From DASYLJ01 sp964432595 (GTDB lineage Bacteria > Desulfobacterota > Binatia > DP-6): a DNA stretch of 64,000 bases. The stretch lies in assembly GCA_964432595.1 (NCBI GenBank), contig CAYSOF010000007.1, forward strand, positions 1-64,000. Reading direction: 5' to 3'. How positions within the stretch are numbered: the stretch's first letter is position 1; each line of letters starts with the position of its first letter. The notes below the pieces were generated by a model. It was not told the DNA's origin. It did not search any database and saw only the letters and a program-made list of their open reading frames with translations. This document shows, one piece after another, positions 42,016 through 50,501 of the stretch. A program made the translations under genes and the position numbers.

Positions 42016-42390
42016 TCAGCGCCCGAGCGGGAACGAGAGCTGCCGGCGGTCGCGGATCCGGACCGCCGTCGGTCGGACCGGCGCGTTGCGCCGTCCGCTG
42101 CGCACCATGCGCACGGCGTCGTCGATCGAGACGCCGGTCGTCCGGGCGTAGCGCTGGAGCGCGGCGCCGAGCGCGAGCAGCTCCGCGTCACCGCCCCACA
42201 ACGTGGTCATGCTGCGCATCCGCCGCCACGACGGCACCAGCGTGCCGCGCGTCCATCGTCGGAGCACCGACGGGCTGACACGCAGCGCGCGCGCCATTTC
42301 ACCCGCGCCCAGGCCGTGCAGGCGACGGACCGCCGCGAGATACGCCGGCACGGTCACGATCGCGCTCGCCTGGTCGCGCGCTTGCGTCAC
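42016..42390 (-). CDS. Helix-turn-helix protein
   Basis: A 124-aa protein. An HTH is visible at residues 25-50 (LGAGEMARALRVSPSVLRRW), followed by an Arg-rich linker, another helical segment (AELLALGAALQRYARTT) and a basic tail. The GTG at 42390 overlaps the stop of the ferritin-like gene (GTGA), so it is coexpressed and may be its regulator. Confidence 0.65.
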   Translation of the reverse strand: MTQARDQASAIVTVPAYLAAVRRLHGLGAGEMARALRVSPSVLRRWTRGTLVPSWRRMRSMTTLWGGDAELLALGAALQRYARTTGVSIDDAVRMVRSGRRNAPVRPTAVRIRDRRQLSFPLGR

Positions 42391-42986
42391 CCGACCTTCG
42401 CCGATCGCGTCCGCTTCGCCGCGACGTTCCGGCGCTTCTTGAGCCCACCGACGTGCCGCTCGATCAACGCGTCGGCGCGCGCCAGCAGGGCTTCGTCCTT
42501 CGTGTACTTCTCGACCATGAACGAGAGGTCACCGAGGTCGTGCAGCAGGAACTGTACGGCGCGCTCGCGCCAGCGCGGGCTGCGGACGACGCTCAGCAGG
42601 TCCATCACCAGGTCTTCGAGCTCGGAGCTCTCGACGTCGATCGCCATCTCGAACGCACGCTCGATGCTGATCCCCGCGCGCGTCTCGCGCAGATAGGCGG
42701 TGAGCAGCGAGCGCAGCCGCAGCACCGTGGCCTCGTCGAACCAGACGCGCGTCGTGCGCGCCCGCTCGGGATCCGACTCGATGATGCTCTCGACCAGCGC
42801 CAGGCCACCGCAGTGCGCCGCTTCGTGCCGCGCCATCGAAAACCAGAAGTTGCGTACCTCTTCCGGGCGTGGGAACGCCTGCACGAACGCGACGTACAGG
42901 GCCATCGTCTTCTTCTCGAGATCGATGGCCGTGTCGAGCACCTCCCGGACGGTGACACGCCGGGCTTTGCGGGACCGTGCCGACAT
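42387..42986 (-). CDS. Ferritin-like (rubrerythrin-type) protein
   Basis: A 199-aa four-helix-type protein. Residues about 20-35 (DTAIDLEKKTMALYVAFV) and 52-66 (ARHEAAHCGGLALVE, E-x-x-H type) supply half of a carboxylate/histidine metal site. The second half has IDVESSELEDLVMDLL and ERAVQFLLHDLGDLSFMVEKY. The family binds a di-iron or similar site. The tail is Lys/Arg-rich (GGLKKRRNVAAKRTR). Function unknown beyond iron/oxidant handling. Confidence 0.65.
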   Translation of the reverse strand: MSARSRKARRVTVREVLDTAIDLEKKTMALYVAFVQAFPRPEEVRNFWFSMARHEAAHCGGLALVESIIESDPERARTTRVWFDEATVLRLRSLLTAYLRETRAGISIERAFEMAIDVESSELEDLVMDLLSVVRSPRWRERAVQFLLHDLGDLSFMVEKYTKDEALLARADALIERHVGGLKKRRNVAAKRTRSAKVG

Positions 42987-43034
42987 CGGAGCCTTCTTAG
43001 CAAACCCCCACGCGGGTTGTTAAGAAGCGGAAGG

Positions 43035-43790
43035 ATGGCGCTCGAGGCCACGATCGCCGACATCGGCGCCCTGCTCGTCCAGCTCGACAAGTTTCGTGCC
43101 GGGGCTCCGCTGCACCCGGGGCTGCTCGCGGATGCCCTGGCGCTCGGCGACCGAGCGCGCCGCCATCTGCGCGTACAGGCGCTCGACGCGACCGCCGATG
43201 CGGCGCTCGGCGCCGAAGCGGCCTCCCTGCACGCGCGCGTGCAGCGCGCGCTCGACGACGTTCGTGCATCCGACGCGTATCGCGAGGCGGTGGCGGCACA
43301 CGCGGCCGGCGATCTGCCCGCGCTGACCCGCCTGCTGCCGCTCGTCTTCGCCGGCCTGACGCCCGTACCGGCACCGTCGTTCCTCTGGCACGCGCCGGCG
43401 TGGCTCCGTCGCAACCGGCCGCGGACCGCCGGCGAGATGGTCGCCGCCGTCGCCCGGATCGCAGCGACGGGACTGGAAGCCGACGGCGATCCCATGGCGC
43501 CCGGCATCGATCCGTCGCTCCCGGCCGTACCGCTCGACACCACGCCGCCGCTGGCCGATCCCGTCCTGCTGCGATGGTCGCAGGGCGACGTGCCGCCCGC
43601 CGTCTTCCGGCTCGACGCGACCGATGCGATCCTCGTGCACGTCCCGCGACTCACCGCGCCGTTCGCCGTCGTGCTGCCGGCGCAACTCGACGACGACGAG
43701 CTCGGGGAGGTCTCGCTAGACCATCCGCGCTATCGCGCCGAGCTGATCGCCGCGCTCGCCGACGCGGGCATCGCCGTGGCGGGCGGGTAG
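43035..43790 (+). CDS. Unknown 251-aa protein
   Basis: Not recognised. The N-terminal half is helical and Ala/Leu/Arg-rich (DKFRAGAPLHPGLLADALAL), with regularly spaced Ala. The second half has two Pro-rich beta segments (ATGLEADGDPMAPGIDPSLP, AVFRLDATDAILVHVPRLTA). No signal peptide or membrane segment. Ends shortly before a strong hairpin and converges on dnaA. Confidence 0.55.
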   Translation: MALEATIADIGALLVQLDKFRAGAPLHPGLLADALALGDRARRHLRVQALDATADAALGAEAASLHARVQRALDDVRASDAYREAVAAHAAGDLPALTRLLPLVFAGLTPVPAPSFLWHAPAWLRRNRPRTAGEMVAAVARIAATGLEADGDPMAPGIDPSLPAVPLDTTPPLADPVLLRWSQGDVPPAVFRLDATDAILVHVPRLTAPFAVVLPAQLDDDELGEVSLDHPRYRAELIAALADAGIAVAGG

Positions 43791-43791
43791 A

Positions 43792-43823
43792 CGCCTGCGA
43801 CCCCGTCCCTGGAGCCGCAGGCG
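43792..43823. terminator. Hairpin between convergent genes
   Basis: CGCCTGCG (43792-43799) and CGCAGGCG (43816-43823) form a perfect 8-bp stem with a 16-nt loop, between two stop codons pointing at each other. No U tract. Confidence 0.45.
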
Positions 43824-43867
43824 CCCGCGGCACCTTCCCTGGCGCCGCCCGTCCCTGGTCCCCCGCC

Positions 43868-45193
43868 CTAGCTGCCGAGGCTCTGCTCGAGCCTCGACAC
43901 GGTCTCACGCAGCGCCGCGTCGGTCTTGAGGCGCTCCTCGATGGCGCCGAGCGCATGCACTACCGTGGAGTGATCCCGACCCAGCTCCGCGCCGATCGCC
44001 TTCAGCGGTTCGTCGGTGTGCCGGCGACAGAGGTACATCGCCAGCTGTCGCGGCACCGCGATCCGGTTCGTTCGTCGCGCCGACGTGATCTCCGCCTGCG
44101 TCAACTGGTAGTGACGGCACACCTCGGCGACGATCCGTCCGAGCGTCTTCCGTCCGGACACCGCCGGCCGGCCGTACGCCTTCAGCGCTTCCTGCACCAG
44201 CGGCAACGTCGCGGCACGATTCTTGAGCGACGCGAACGCCTCGATGCGCATCAGCACGCCTTCGAGCGCGCGCCCGTTCGGGCACCAGTTGTCCGCGAGA
44301 TGCGTCACGACCTCGTCGTCGAGCTCGAGGCCGTTGTCGAGCGCCTTCCGCCGCACCAACGCAACGCGAAGCTCGGCGTCGAGCGGCTGGACGTCCGCGA
44401 GCAGCCCGGAATTGAAGCGGCTGCGCAGCGCCGACTCGATGCCGGGGATGTCGTCCGGCGCGCGGTCAGACGCGATCACGATCTGCCGCCGTCCGTCGTG
44501 CAACGCATTGAACGTGTGGGTGAACTCCTCTTGCGAGCGCACCTTGTCGGCGAGGAACTGGATGTCGTCGACGATCAAGGTGCCGATCTTGCGAAAGCGC
44601 AGGCGGAAGCGATCCATCTGATGCCGTCGCAGCGCCGTGATCATCTCGTTGACGAACGTCTCGGCCGAGACGCACGCGACGGTATGCGGACCGTTCCGCT
44701 CGCCGAGCGCGTGCGCGATGGCGGTCAGCAGATGCGTCTTCCCGAGCCCCACGCCGCCGTAGAAGAACAGCGGGTTGAATCGTGCCCCAGGACGCTCGAC
44801 CACCGCGCGCGCCGCCTCGTACGCCACCTGGTTGCTACGGCCGACGACGAACGTCTGGAACGTGCACCGTGTGGTCGTACCGACCGCCGCCGGACGCTCG
44901 TCGACGCGAATCGTACCATGTCGACGACGGGGAGCCGTTTCCTCCGCCAGGATGCGATTCACCACGAGGCGGATGCGCGTCGGCATCTCGGCCGCCGTAT
45001 CGACGGCGTCCTGCAGCACCCCGAGGTGATTGTCCTTCACCCAGTCGAGGACGAAATCGCTGGGAGCCTCGATGGTGAGCTCCCCGTCGTCGAACGCGGT
45101 TGCCCGAAGGGGCAGGATCCACGTCTCGAAATCCTTGGCACGAAGGCTAGCGCGAAGCTGCCGACGAACTTCCACCCACACGGCATCGACCAT
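43868..45193 (-). CDS. dnaA: Chromosomal replication initiator DnaA
   Basis: A 441-aa initiator of chromosomal replication. Domain I near residues 1-75, short variable domain II, AAA+ domain III with P-loop YGGVGLGKTHLL (about 146-156), Walker B LIVDDIQFL, sensor segment IVIASDRAPDDIPGIESALR, and domain IV with the DNA-binding signature LGRDHSTVVHAL (DnaA signature) and RTNRIAVPRQLAMYL. ATG at 45193. It is followed by no dnaN or gyrB. The gap upstream contains a DnaA box. Confidence 0.95.
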   Translation of the reverse strand: MVDAVWVEVRRQLRASLRAKDFETWILPLRATAFDDGELTIEAPSDFVLDWVKDNHLGVLQDAVDTAAEMPTRIRLVVNRILAEETAPRRRHGTIRVDERPAAVGTTTRCTFQTFVVGRSNQVAYEAARAVVERPGARFNPLFFYGGVGLGKTHLLTAIAHALGERNGPHTVACVSAETFVNEMITALRRHQMDRFRLRFRKIGTLIVDDIQFLADKVRSQEEFTHTFNALHDGRRQIVIASDRAPDDIPGIESALRSRFNSGLLADVQPLDAELRVALVRRKALDNGLELDDEVVTHLADNWCPNGRALEGVLMRIEAFASLKNRAATLPLVQEALKAYGRPAVSGRKTLGRIVAEVCRHYQLTQAEITSARRTNRIAVPRQLAMYLCRRHTDEPLKAIGAELGRDHSTVVHALGAIEERLKTDAALRETVSRLEQSLGS

Positions 45194-45512
45194 CCACCGT
45201 CCCCTCGTCGACCCGACGTCCTGTCGAGCCACCGGAGATCCCACCATCTGTCGTTATCCACACCTTGGGAGAACGGACGCATCTCCCCGTCGGACAAGCT
45301 GAACAGTATGGCTGCGGTCGCTACCTCAACCCCGCCCCACCACCGCCGACCCGCCATCACCGGCGAGCCGACCGCGTCCAACCCTTCACCTGCACCCTGA
45401 TCCAGAAAGCTATATGTTGCGCGGAGGTGACGTTTGTAGACGGTGTGACATCCGATTGCAAGGAAAAAAATGCTCGACGTGTAAGATCGCGCACGTCATT
45501 GCAATTTCGGCG
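45194..45512. other. Gap upstream of dnaA, possible origin or autoregulatory region
   Basis: 319 bp between dnaA and the M48 peptidase gene, with no coding frame of merit. It contains one perfect DnaA box and an AT-rich patch near 45405-45480 (an A7 run and CTATATG). Only one box is found, so oriC is suggested, not established. Confidence 0.4.
45254..45262 (+). promoter_or_regulatory. Perfect DnaA box
   Basis: TTATCCACA, identical to the consensus, 60 bp upstream of the dnaA start. Such boxes are used for DnaA autoregulation and oriC activity. Confidence 0.75.
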
Positions 45513-46301
45513 TCACCTCGACGCGACAGGAAGCATCGCGTTCGTCGCTTTGTTCGATCGCTCGTACGCGGCGACGGCTTCCGGCATCCATTCCTGCAGT
45601 TGCTGCGCGCGCGTACCGTGCCCCGGATGCGTCGAGAGGAATTCAGGTGCGTTGCCACCGGTTGCTTCCGCCATGCGTTGCCAGAATCCGATCGCAGCGC
45701 GTGGGTCGTACCCGGCCTGCGCCATCAGCATCAAGCCGATGCGATCGGCTTCGGATTCCTGCGAGCGACCGTACGGCAAGAGGATACCATACTGCGCACC
45801 GAGTCCGTACGCCGCCATCACCGCCGGCGATTGCGTCGCCGCACCGATCACGGCGCCGCCCGCTTCCGCGACGGCCGCCTGACTCATGCGCTCGGCGCCG
45901 TGACGCGCGATCGCGTGCGCGATCTCGTGTCCCATGACGACCGCGAGCCCGTTCGCGTCGCGCGCGATCGGCAGGATGCCCGTGTAGACGGCGACCTTTC
46001 CGCCGGGCAGGCAGAACGCGTTCACCTGCTTCGGATCGTCGAGCACGACGAACTGCCATTGGAAATCCGGCCGGTTCGCAACCGTCGCGAGCCGCCGCCC
46101 GATGGTATCGACCGGCGACACGACCGACGCGCTCGTCACCACGCGGCTCTCCTTCACGACGTCCTGGAAAGCCTGCGTGCCGAGCTGCACCTCCTGCTCC
46201 TGCGAGACGAGGATCAGCTGCGAGCGGTTCGTGTACGGCACCTTGGCGCACGCCGTCGCCAGAGCGACGACGACGAGCGCCACGCATGTCCGCACCGTCA
46301 T
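45513..46301 (-). CDS. M48-family lipoprotein metallopeptidase
   Basis: A 262-aa protein with a lipobox-like N-terminus (VVVALATAC, Cys about 18), the zinc motif HEIAH in VVMGHEIAHAIARHG, and the third ligand in ESEADRIGL. It cleaves envelope proteins in the periplasm (YcaL/LoiP-like family). Domain after the catalytic core (GYDPRAAIGFWQRMAEATGG) is typical. Its stop is 319 bp from the dnaA start; the DsbA-like gene is 10 bp upstream. Confidence 0.85.
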   Translation of the reverse strand: MTVRTCVALVVVALATACAKVPYTNRSQLILVSQEQEVQLGTQAFQDVVKESRVVTSASVVSPVDTIGRRLATVANRPDFQWQFVVLDDPKQVNAFCLPGGKVAVYTGILPIARDANGLAVVMGHEIAHAIARHGAERMSQAAVAEAGGAVIGAATQSPAVMAAYGLGAQYGILLPYGRSQESEADRIGLMLMAQAGYDPRAAIGFWQRMAEATGGNAPEFLSTHPGHGTRAQQLQEWMPEAVAAYERSNKATNAMLPVASR

Positions 46302-46311
46302 GAGGCGCCGG

Positions 46312-47034
46312 TCAGCTCTTGGCCTTCAGTGCGTCGTCGATCATCTGCTTGAACCCCTCCGGGGAGCGGTTCATCAAGCGCTTGCCGTTCACGAAGAACG
46401 TCGGCGTGCCGGTGACGTCGGCCGCACGCGCCTGCTTCATCTCGGCGTCGACCTGCGCCGCCACCTCGGGCGAGTTCATGTCCTTCTCGAACTGCGCCAT
46501 GTCCAGATTGAGCTTCTGGGCGAGCTCCTTGAACTTGTCCGGGCTCAGCGACCGCATGTTCTCGAAGATCAAAGCATGCATCTCCCAGAACTTGCCCTGC
46601 TTTCCCGCCGCGACCGCCGCCTTGGAAGCGCCCATGGCCTGCGGATGGATCGAGGTGAGCGGGAACTGCTTGTAGACGAAGTTCACGTCTTTCGGATACG
46701 CCGCGAGCATCTGGTCGACGAGCGGCGCGGACTGCGCACAGAACGGACACTGATAGTCGGAGAACTTGACGATGGTGACCTTCGCGTCCTTCGGACCCTT
46801 CATCGCCGAGCCATCGACCGGGATGTTGTACACCTTCGTCGGATCGATTTGCGGTCGTCCGGGCGCGGCGGGTGCCGCCGCCTTGACGGTCTGCACCGTC
46901 TTGTCGAGCGCCTCGAGCTTCGCGAGGATCTCCTTCTGACCCTTCTTGAGCTCTTCGATGTCTGCCGGATTGCCGCCGCAGCCTGCGAGCGCGACGAGTC
47001 CGATCAGCGGGGCGACCACAGTGGCTCTACCCAT
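46312..47034 (-). CDS. DsbA-family thiol oxidoreductase lipoprotein
   Basis: A 240-aa protein. ATG at 47034 with GGGAGGT upstream. Lipobox LVALAGCG at residues about 12-20, then a short coiled-coil (IEELKKGQKEILAKLEALDK). The thioredoxin fold with active site CPFC sits in FSDYQCPFCAQSAPLVDQML; cis-Pro loop in VTGTPTFFVNGKRL. It probably oxidises or reduces thiols of exported proteins, relevant to the many Cys-rich exports. Forms an operon with the peptidase downstream. Confidence 0.87.
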   Translation of the reverse strand: MGRATVVAPLIGLVALAGCGGNPADIEELKKGQKEILAKLEALDKTVQTVKAAAPAAPGRPQIDPTKVYNIPVDGSAMKGPKDAKVTIVKFSDYQCPFCAQSAPLVDQMLAAYPKDVNFVYKQFPLTSIHPQAMGASKAAVAAGKQGKFWEMHALIFENMRSLSPDKFKELAQKLNLDMAQFEKDMNSPEVAAQVDAEMKQARAADVTGTPTFFVNGKRLMNRSPEGFKQMIDDALKAKS

Positions 47035-47205
47035 TCCGTCACACCTCCCGTTGCCGATGGATGACGGATTTAAGGAGTCGCTCGCGTAGGTGTCAAGGCG
47101 GCTTCGCACGCGACGGCGCGACCGTCTTCGCCTTGACTACCAGAACCCTTTCAGTTACGCGCAGCCAGCGTTCATGCTCCCAACCAGTCCTGCGAGGAGG
47201 AGACG

Positions 47206-47556
47206 ATGAGGCGTCTGCGTGTAGTGGCCGGTGGTCTGGCGATGCTGGTGATGGTTGGCGGATGCGCCAACATCCAGGACCGCGAGTGGGGGAGCTGCGC
47301 GATCGCCGGCGCGATCGTCGGTGGTGCCGTCGGTGGCGTGACGTCGGGCGCTGCGCTCAACAACTCTGGTGATCCTTCGGACGGCGAACGCGCGGGTGTC
47401 ATCATCGGAAGCACCATCGGTGGCGCGCTGATCGGCGGTCTTCTCGGACACGTGATCTGCGATCCCGAGAAGGAGCCGCCGGCGCCGCCTCCGCCCCCGC
47501 CGCCTCCGCCGCCTCCGCCCGCGCCGCAGAAGATCGAGCCGCGCCGCGGCGGCTGA
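47206..47556 (+). CDS. Glycine-zipper lipoprotein with poly-Pro tail
   Basis: A 116-aa lipoprotein: lipobox MLVMVGGC (Cys about 20), then two glycine-zipper segments (IAGAIVGGAVGGVTSGAAL and GVIIGSTIGGALIGGLLG) and a C-terminal poly-proline run (about 14 residues). Ribosome site AGGAGGAG. It could insert into the outer or inner membrane; OmpA-associated zipper proteins look similar. A candidate rightward promoter (TTGACT 47133-47138, 17 bp, TACGCG) lies upstream. Confidence 0.75.
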   Translation: MRRLRVVAGGLAMLVMVGGCANIQDREWGSCAIAGAIVGGAVGGVTSGAALNNSGDPSDGERAGVIIGSTIGGALIGGLLGHVICDPEKEPPAPPPPPPPPPPPPAPQKIEPRRGG

Positions 47557-47570
47557 GAACGCCAACGCGA

Positions 47571-47608
47571 CAGACACGGCGGCAGACGCGAGTCCGCCGC
47601 CGTGTCTG
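47571..47608 (+). terminator. Terminator-like hairpin after glycine-zipper gene
   Basis: CAGACACGGCGG (47571-47582) and CCGCCGTGTCTG (47597-47608) pair perfectly over 12 bp with a 14-nt loop. It lies 14 nt past the stop. Only a weak pyrimidine stretch follows. Confidence 0.5.
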
Positions 47609-47647
47609 CTTGCCGCTCCGCGTCCCGTCGGCTACTGAGCACGCCCG

Positions 47648-48469
47648 GTGTCGCGGTTCAGCGAGTGTTTCCTGCTGCTCTTCGGGCAGCTGGCGGTGGG
47701 CGGTCTGATCGGCCTCGCGATCCCGCCGTTCACCGTGCTCGATCGCGGGTTCTACCGCTCGAGCGCCGGCATCTTCCTCGGCTTCGCCCTGCTCTTCCTG
47801 GCCGGCAAGGTCGCCCTCGTGGTCCGTGCGGGTACGCTGACAGCGGGCGACGTCGTCGAGCTCACGTGCTGGACGAGCTTCACGATCGCGCTCGGCATCT
47901 ATCTCTTCTCGCTCTGGCGCGACTCGAACGCGCTGCGGGCACGGGCGTTTCTCGCCGGGCTCGTCACCGGGCTCTGCGCCCTGGTCGTGAGCGCCGCGAG
48001 CTATCGCCTCGGTCCGCTGCTCGCGCCGGGAACGCTGCTGTATCCGCTGGCGTTCGTCAGTGCCGCGCTGGCGCTCGGCGCCGTGGCCACCGGCATGCTC
48101 CTCGGGCACTGGTATCTGATCGACCTCGGGCTCTCGATCGACCCGCTGCAGCGCCTCTTCCGCTGGTTCATGTTCGCGGTGGTGCTCCAGCTGGTGGTGG
48201 GCGCCCTCACCATCGTCACGCTCGCGGTGACGTCACCGGATGGCGCGGCGGCGATCGCAACACTGTGGCACGAGCATCGCGCGCTCTTGGTGACCCGCCT
48301 CGCGCTCGGTCCCGGCGCGGCGCTGACGATCGGCTACCTGATCCACCGCACGCTCCAGATTCCCCAGACGATGGCGGCGACGGGGCTGTTCTACGTGGCG
48401 ATCCTCGCCGTGATGATCGGCGAGGTGCTGGGACGCCTGATCCTGTTCCGGACGTCGCTGCCGCTGTAG
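47648..48469 (+). CDS. Multi-pass membrane protein
   Basis: A 273-aa protein with about eight hydrophobic segments evenly spaced, for example SECFLLLFGQLAVGGLIGLA, GIFLGFALLFLAGKVALVV, LYPLAFVSAALALGAVATGM and the last GLFYVAILAVMIGEVLGRLI. A GTG start at 47648. The closing segment (VMIGEVLGRLILFRTSLPL) resembles the end of DmsC/NrfD-type membrane anchors, but no other part confirms this. It is convergent with the next gene. Confidence 0.65.
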   Translation: MSRFSECFLLLFGQLAVGGLIGLAIPPFTVLDRGFYRSSAGIFLGFALLFLAGKVALVVRAGTLTAGDVVELTCWTSFTIALGIYLFSLWRDSNALRARAFLAGLVTGLCALVVSAASYRLGPLLAPGTLLYPLAFVSAALALGAVATGMLLGHWYLIDLGLSIDPLQRLFRWFMFAVVLQLVVGALTIVTLAVTSPDGAAAIATLWHEHRALLVTRLALGPGAALTIGYLIHRTLQIPQTMAATGLFYVAILAVMIGEVLGRLILFRTSLPL

Positions 48470-48478
48470 CCGCGGAGC

Positions 48479-48760
48479 TCAGTCGAAGACGCGGATCAGC
48501 GTCACGCAGACGCCGAGCGAGGTGCGGCCGAGGTCGAAGCCGACGCTCATCCCCTCGCGCAGGCCGTCGATACGCGGAATGGGCCCGACGATGTCGACGT
48601 GGGGCCGCTTGAAGCGATACTCGCGGCCGCTGTCTTCGCTCCGCAGCGTACCGCTCTCGGAGCCGTAGTACACGCGCGTGATGACGCCGCGATAGTAGTG
48701 GTGCTCGCCTTCGGCCGGCGCGACAGCGACGTCGTCGCCGCCCTCGTCGCCGGACGTCAC
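48479..48760 (-). CDS. Small OB-fold-like protein
   Basis: A 93-aa protein. The GTG at 48760 overlaps the reductase stop (GTGA). The core EHHYYRGVITRVYYGSESG, TLRSEDSGREYRFKRPHVDI and VGFDLGRTSLGVCVTLIRVF resembles the beta pattern of a cold-shock or translation-factor OB fold. Its link with the sulfite/nitrite reductase is translational coupling only. Confidence 0.5.
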   Translation of the reverse strand: MTSGDEGGDDVAVAPAEGEHHYYRGVITRVYYGSESGTLRSEDSGREYRFKRPHVDIVGPIPRIDGLREGMSVGFDLGRTSLGVCVTLIRVFD

Positions 48761-50451
48761 GCCGCCCCGGCTTCCTTGGCCGCCACGGCCCCGGCTTCCT
48801 TCGCCGCGGCCGCCGCGATGCCTGCGAGCTCACGCGCGCCCTTGCGATCGACCCACGCCGGGAACGTCTCGCCTTGCTGCCGCTCGCGCGCATAGAGCTT
48901 CGCCAGCGCGGCGACGGCGGCCGGTGCGTCCTCTTCGGGATAGCGTCCGAGGCGCGCGCCGACCCGCCCCTTGCCCTCGCCCACGGAGCCGCCGACCAGG
49001 ATGGAGTAGTACGGACGCTGCACGCCGTCGGCCTCCGTCACCGAGTGTCCGGTGAGGCCGATGTCGCCGATGTGGTGCTGCCCACACGAGTTCGGGCACC
49101 CGCTGATCTTGATGCCGAAGCGACCGAGCCGTGCGGCGAAGCCGTGCTCGTCGGTTTCTTCGTCGTCCAGCATGTGCGCGCGGATGCGCTCCGCCATACC
49201 CATCGACCGTGTGATCGCCAGCGAGCAATAGTCCATGCCCGGGCACGACACGACGTCGTTCACGGTGCCGGCGTCGGGGTTGGCGAGATCGATCTTCACG
49301 AGCGCCGCGTGCAGCGCCGGCAGCGCCGCCTCGGGAATGCGCGGCAAGACGAGGTTCTGATCGTTGGTCGTGCGCAGCGTGCCGTTGCCGTAGTCGCGCG
49401 TCATTTGCGCGACGGCGCGCATCTCGCCGCTCGTGATGTCGCCGAGCGGCAGCTGGATCACCGCCGAACGGTATCCCGCCTCGCGCTCGGGACGGGTGTT
49501 CGTCCGCATCCAGTGATCGAACCCCTCGACGGGCGTCGCCCGCGTCGGTTTCGGGTTCGCCACCGGCGCCAGCCGATACTCGCCGACCGCCTCACGCACC
49601 TCGGCGCGAAGCGCCTCGCCCCGCTCGGCCGTCACGCGCGCCACCTCGGCCTCGACCGTAGCGCGGAACTTGTCGAGGCCCATCTTCTTGACGACGTACT
49701 TCATGCGCGCGCGGCTACGGTTCTTCCGCTCGCCGTAGCGATGCTGGATGCGGACGATCGCCTCGCACCAGATGAGCATGTCGTCGGCCGGGATGAAGTC
49801 GGCGAGGGGCTTCGCCAGGAACGGCTGCGCGCCGAGCCCGCCGCCCGCGTACACGGAGAAGCCCGGCTTGCCGTCGCGCAGATGCGCGTACAGGCCGATG
49901 TCGTTGACGGGGCACTGCGCGCAGTCTTCCGGGCATCCCTCGACCGCGATCTTGAACTTGCGCGGCAGCGTCAGGTTCAGCGGGTTGAAGAGGAAGTACT
50001 CGTGGACCGCCATGTAGTACGGCGTGACGTCGAACGGCTCGTCCGGCGAGACGCCGGCGTAGGGACAACCGGTGACGTTGCGGACGGTGTCGGCACAGGC
50101 GCCCCGCGTCGTGATGTCGACCGCGAGCAGCTTGTCGTACATGTCGATGATCTGCTCGACGGGGACCCAGTGGATCTGCACGTCCTGCCGCGTCGTGACG
50201 TGGCTGATGCCGCGCCCGTAGCGGTCGGTCACGTCGGCCAGGACTTCCATCTGCGCCGCGGTCAGGATGCCTCCGGGCACCTTGATCCGCTGCATGTGGC
50301 TGGTGTGATCCAGCTGGTAGTAGAGCCCGTAGGACAGGCGAATGGGCCGCCAGGAATCGGCGGGAATCTCGCCACGGAGGTACCGCTGGAGCCGGCCTGC
50401 GTGTGCGGCGATCCCCTCTCGGTGCTGCGCTTCGGTGGGTCGCATCGACAT
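48757..50451 (-). CDS. Siroheme nitrite/sulfite reductase
   Basis: A 564-aa protein with two ferredoxin-like halves and a siroheme-[4Fe-4S] centre. First half: RLSYGLYYQLDHTSHMQRIK, HVTTRQDVQIHWV, NVTGCPYAG and EGCPEDCAQCPVND. Second half: GNGTLRTTNDQNLVLPRI, SCPGMDYCSLAITRS and KISGCPNSCGQHHIGDIG, supplying the cluster ligands (C-x5-C and C-x3-C). It reduces nitrite to ammonium or sulfite to sulfide with ferredoxin; the two cannot be separated by eye. The C-terminus is Ala/Lys/Glu-rich. Confidence 0.9.
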   Translation of the reverse strand: MSMRPTEAQHREGIAAHAGRLQRYLRGEIPADSWRPIRLSYGLYYQLDHTSHMQRIKVPGGILTAAQMEVLADVTDRYGRGISHVTTRQDVQIHWVPVEQIIDMYDKLLAVDITTRGACADTVRNVTGCPYAGVSPDEPFDVTPYYMAVHEYFLFNPLNLTLPRKFKIAVEGCPEDCAQCPVNDIGLYAHLRDGKPGFSVYAGGGLGAQPFLAKPLADFIPADDMLIWCEAIVRIQHRYGERKNRSRARMKYVVKKMGLDKFRATVEAEVARVTAERGEALRAEVREAVGEYRLAPVANPKPTRATPVEGFDHWMRTNTRPEREAGYRSAVIQLPLGDITSGEMRAVAQMTRDYGNGTLRTTNDQNLVLPRIPEAALPALHAALVKIDLANPDAGTVNDVVSCPGMDYCSLAITRSMGMAERIRAHMLDDEETDEHGFAARLGRFGIKISGCPNSCGQHHIGDIGLTGHSVTEADGVQRPYYSILVGGSVGEGKGRVGARLGRYPEEDAPAAVAALAKLYARERQQGETFPAWVDRKGARELAGIAAAAAKEAGAVAAKEAGAA

Positions 50452-50501
50452 CGTCAGTATGGACGTGGCAGTTTCGGGAAGTCAACGCCGTCCCGGCTCA
50501 C

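Noticed and set aside
43400..45400. 666-codon + frame opposite dnaA
   Set aside because: Antisense shadow; dnaA motifs are unambiguous on the minus strand.
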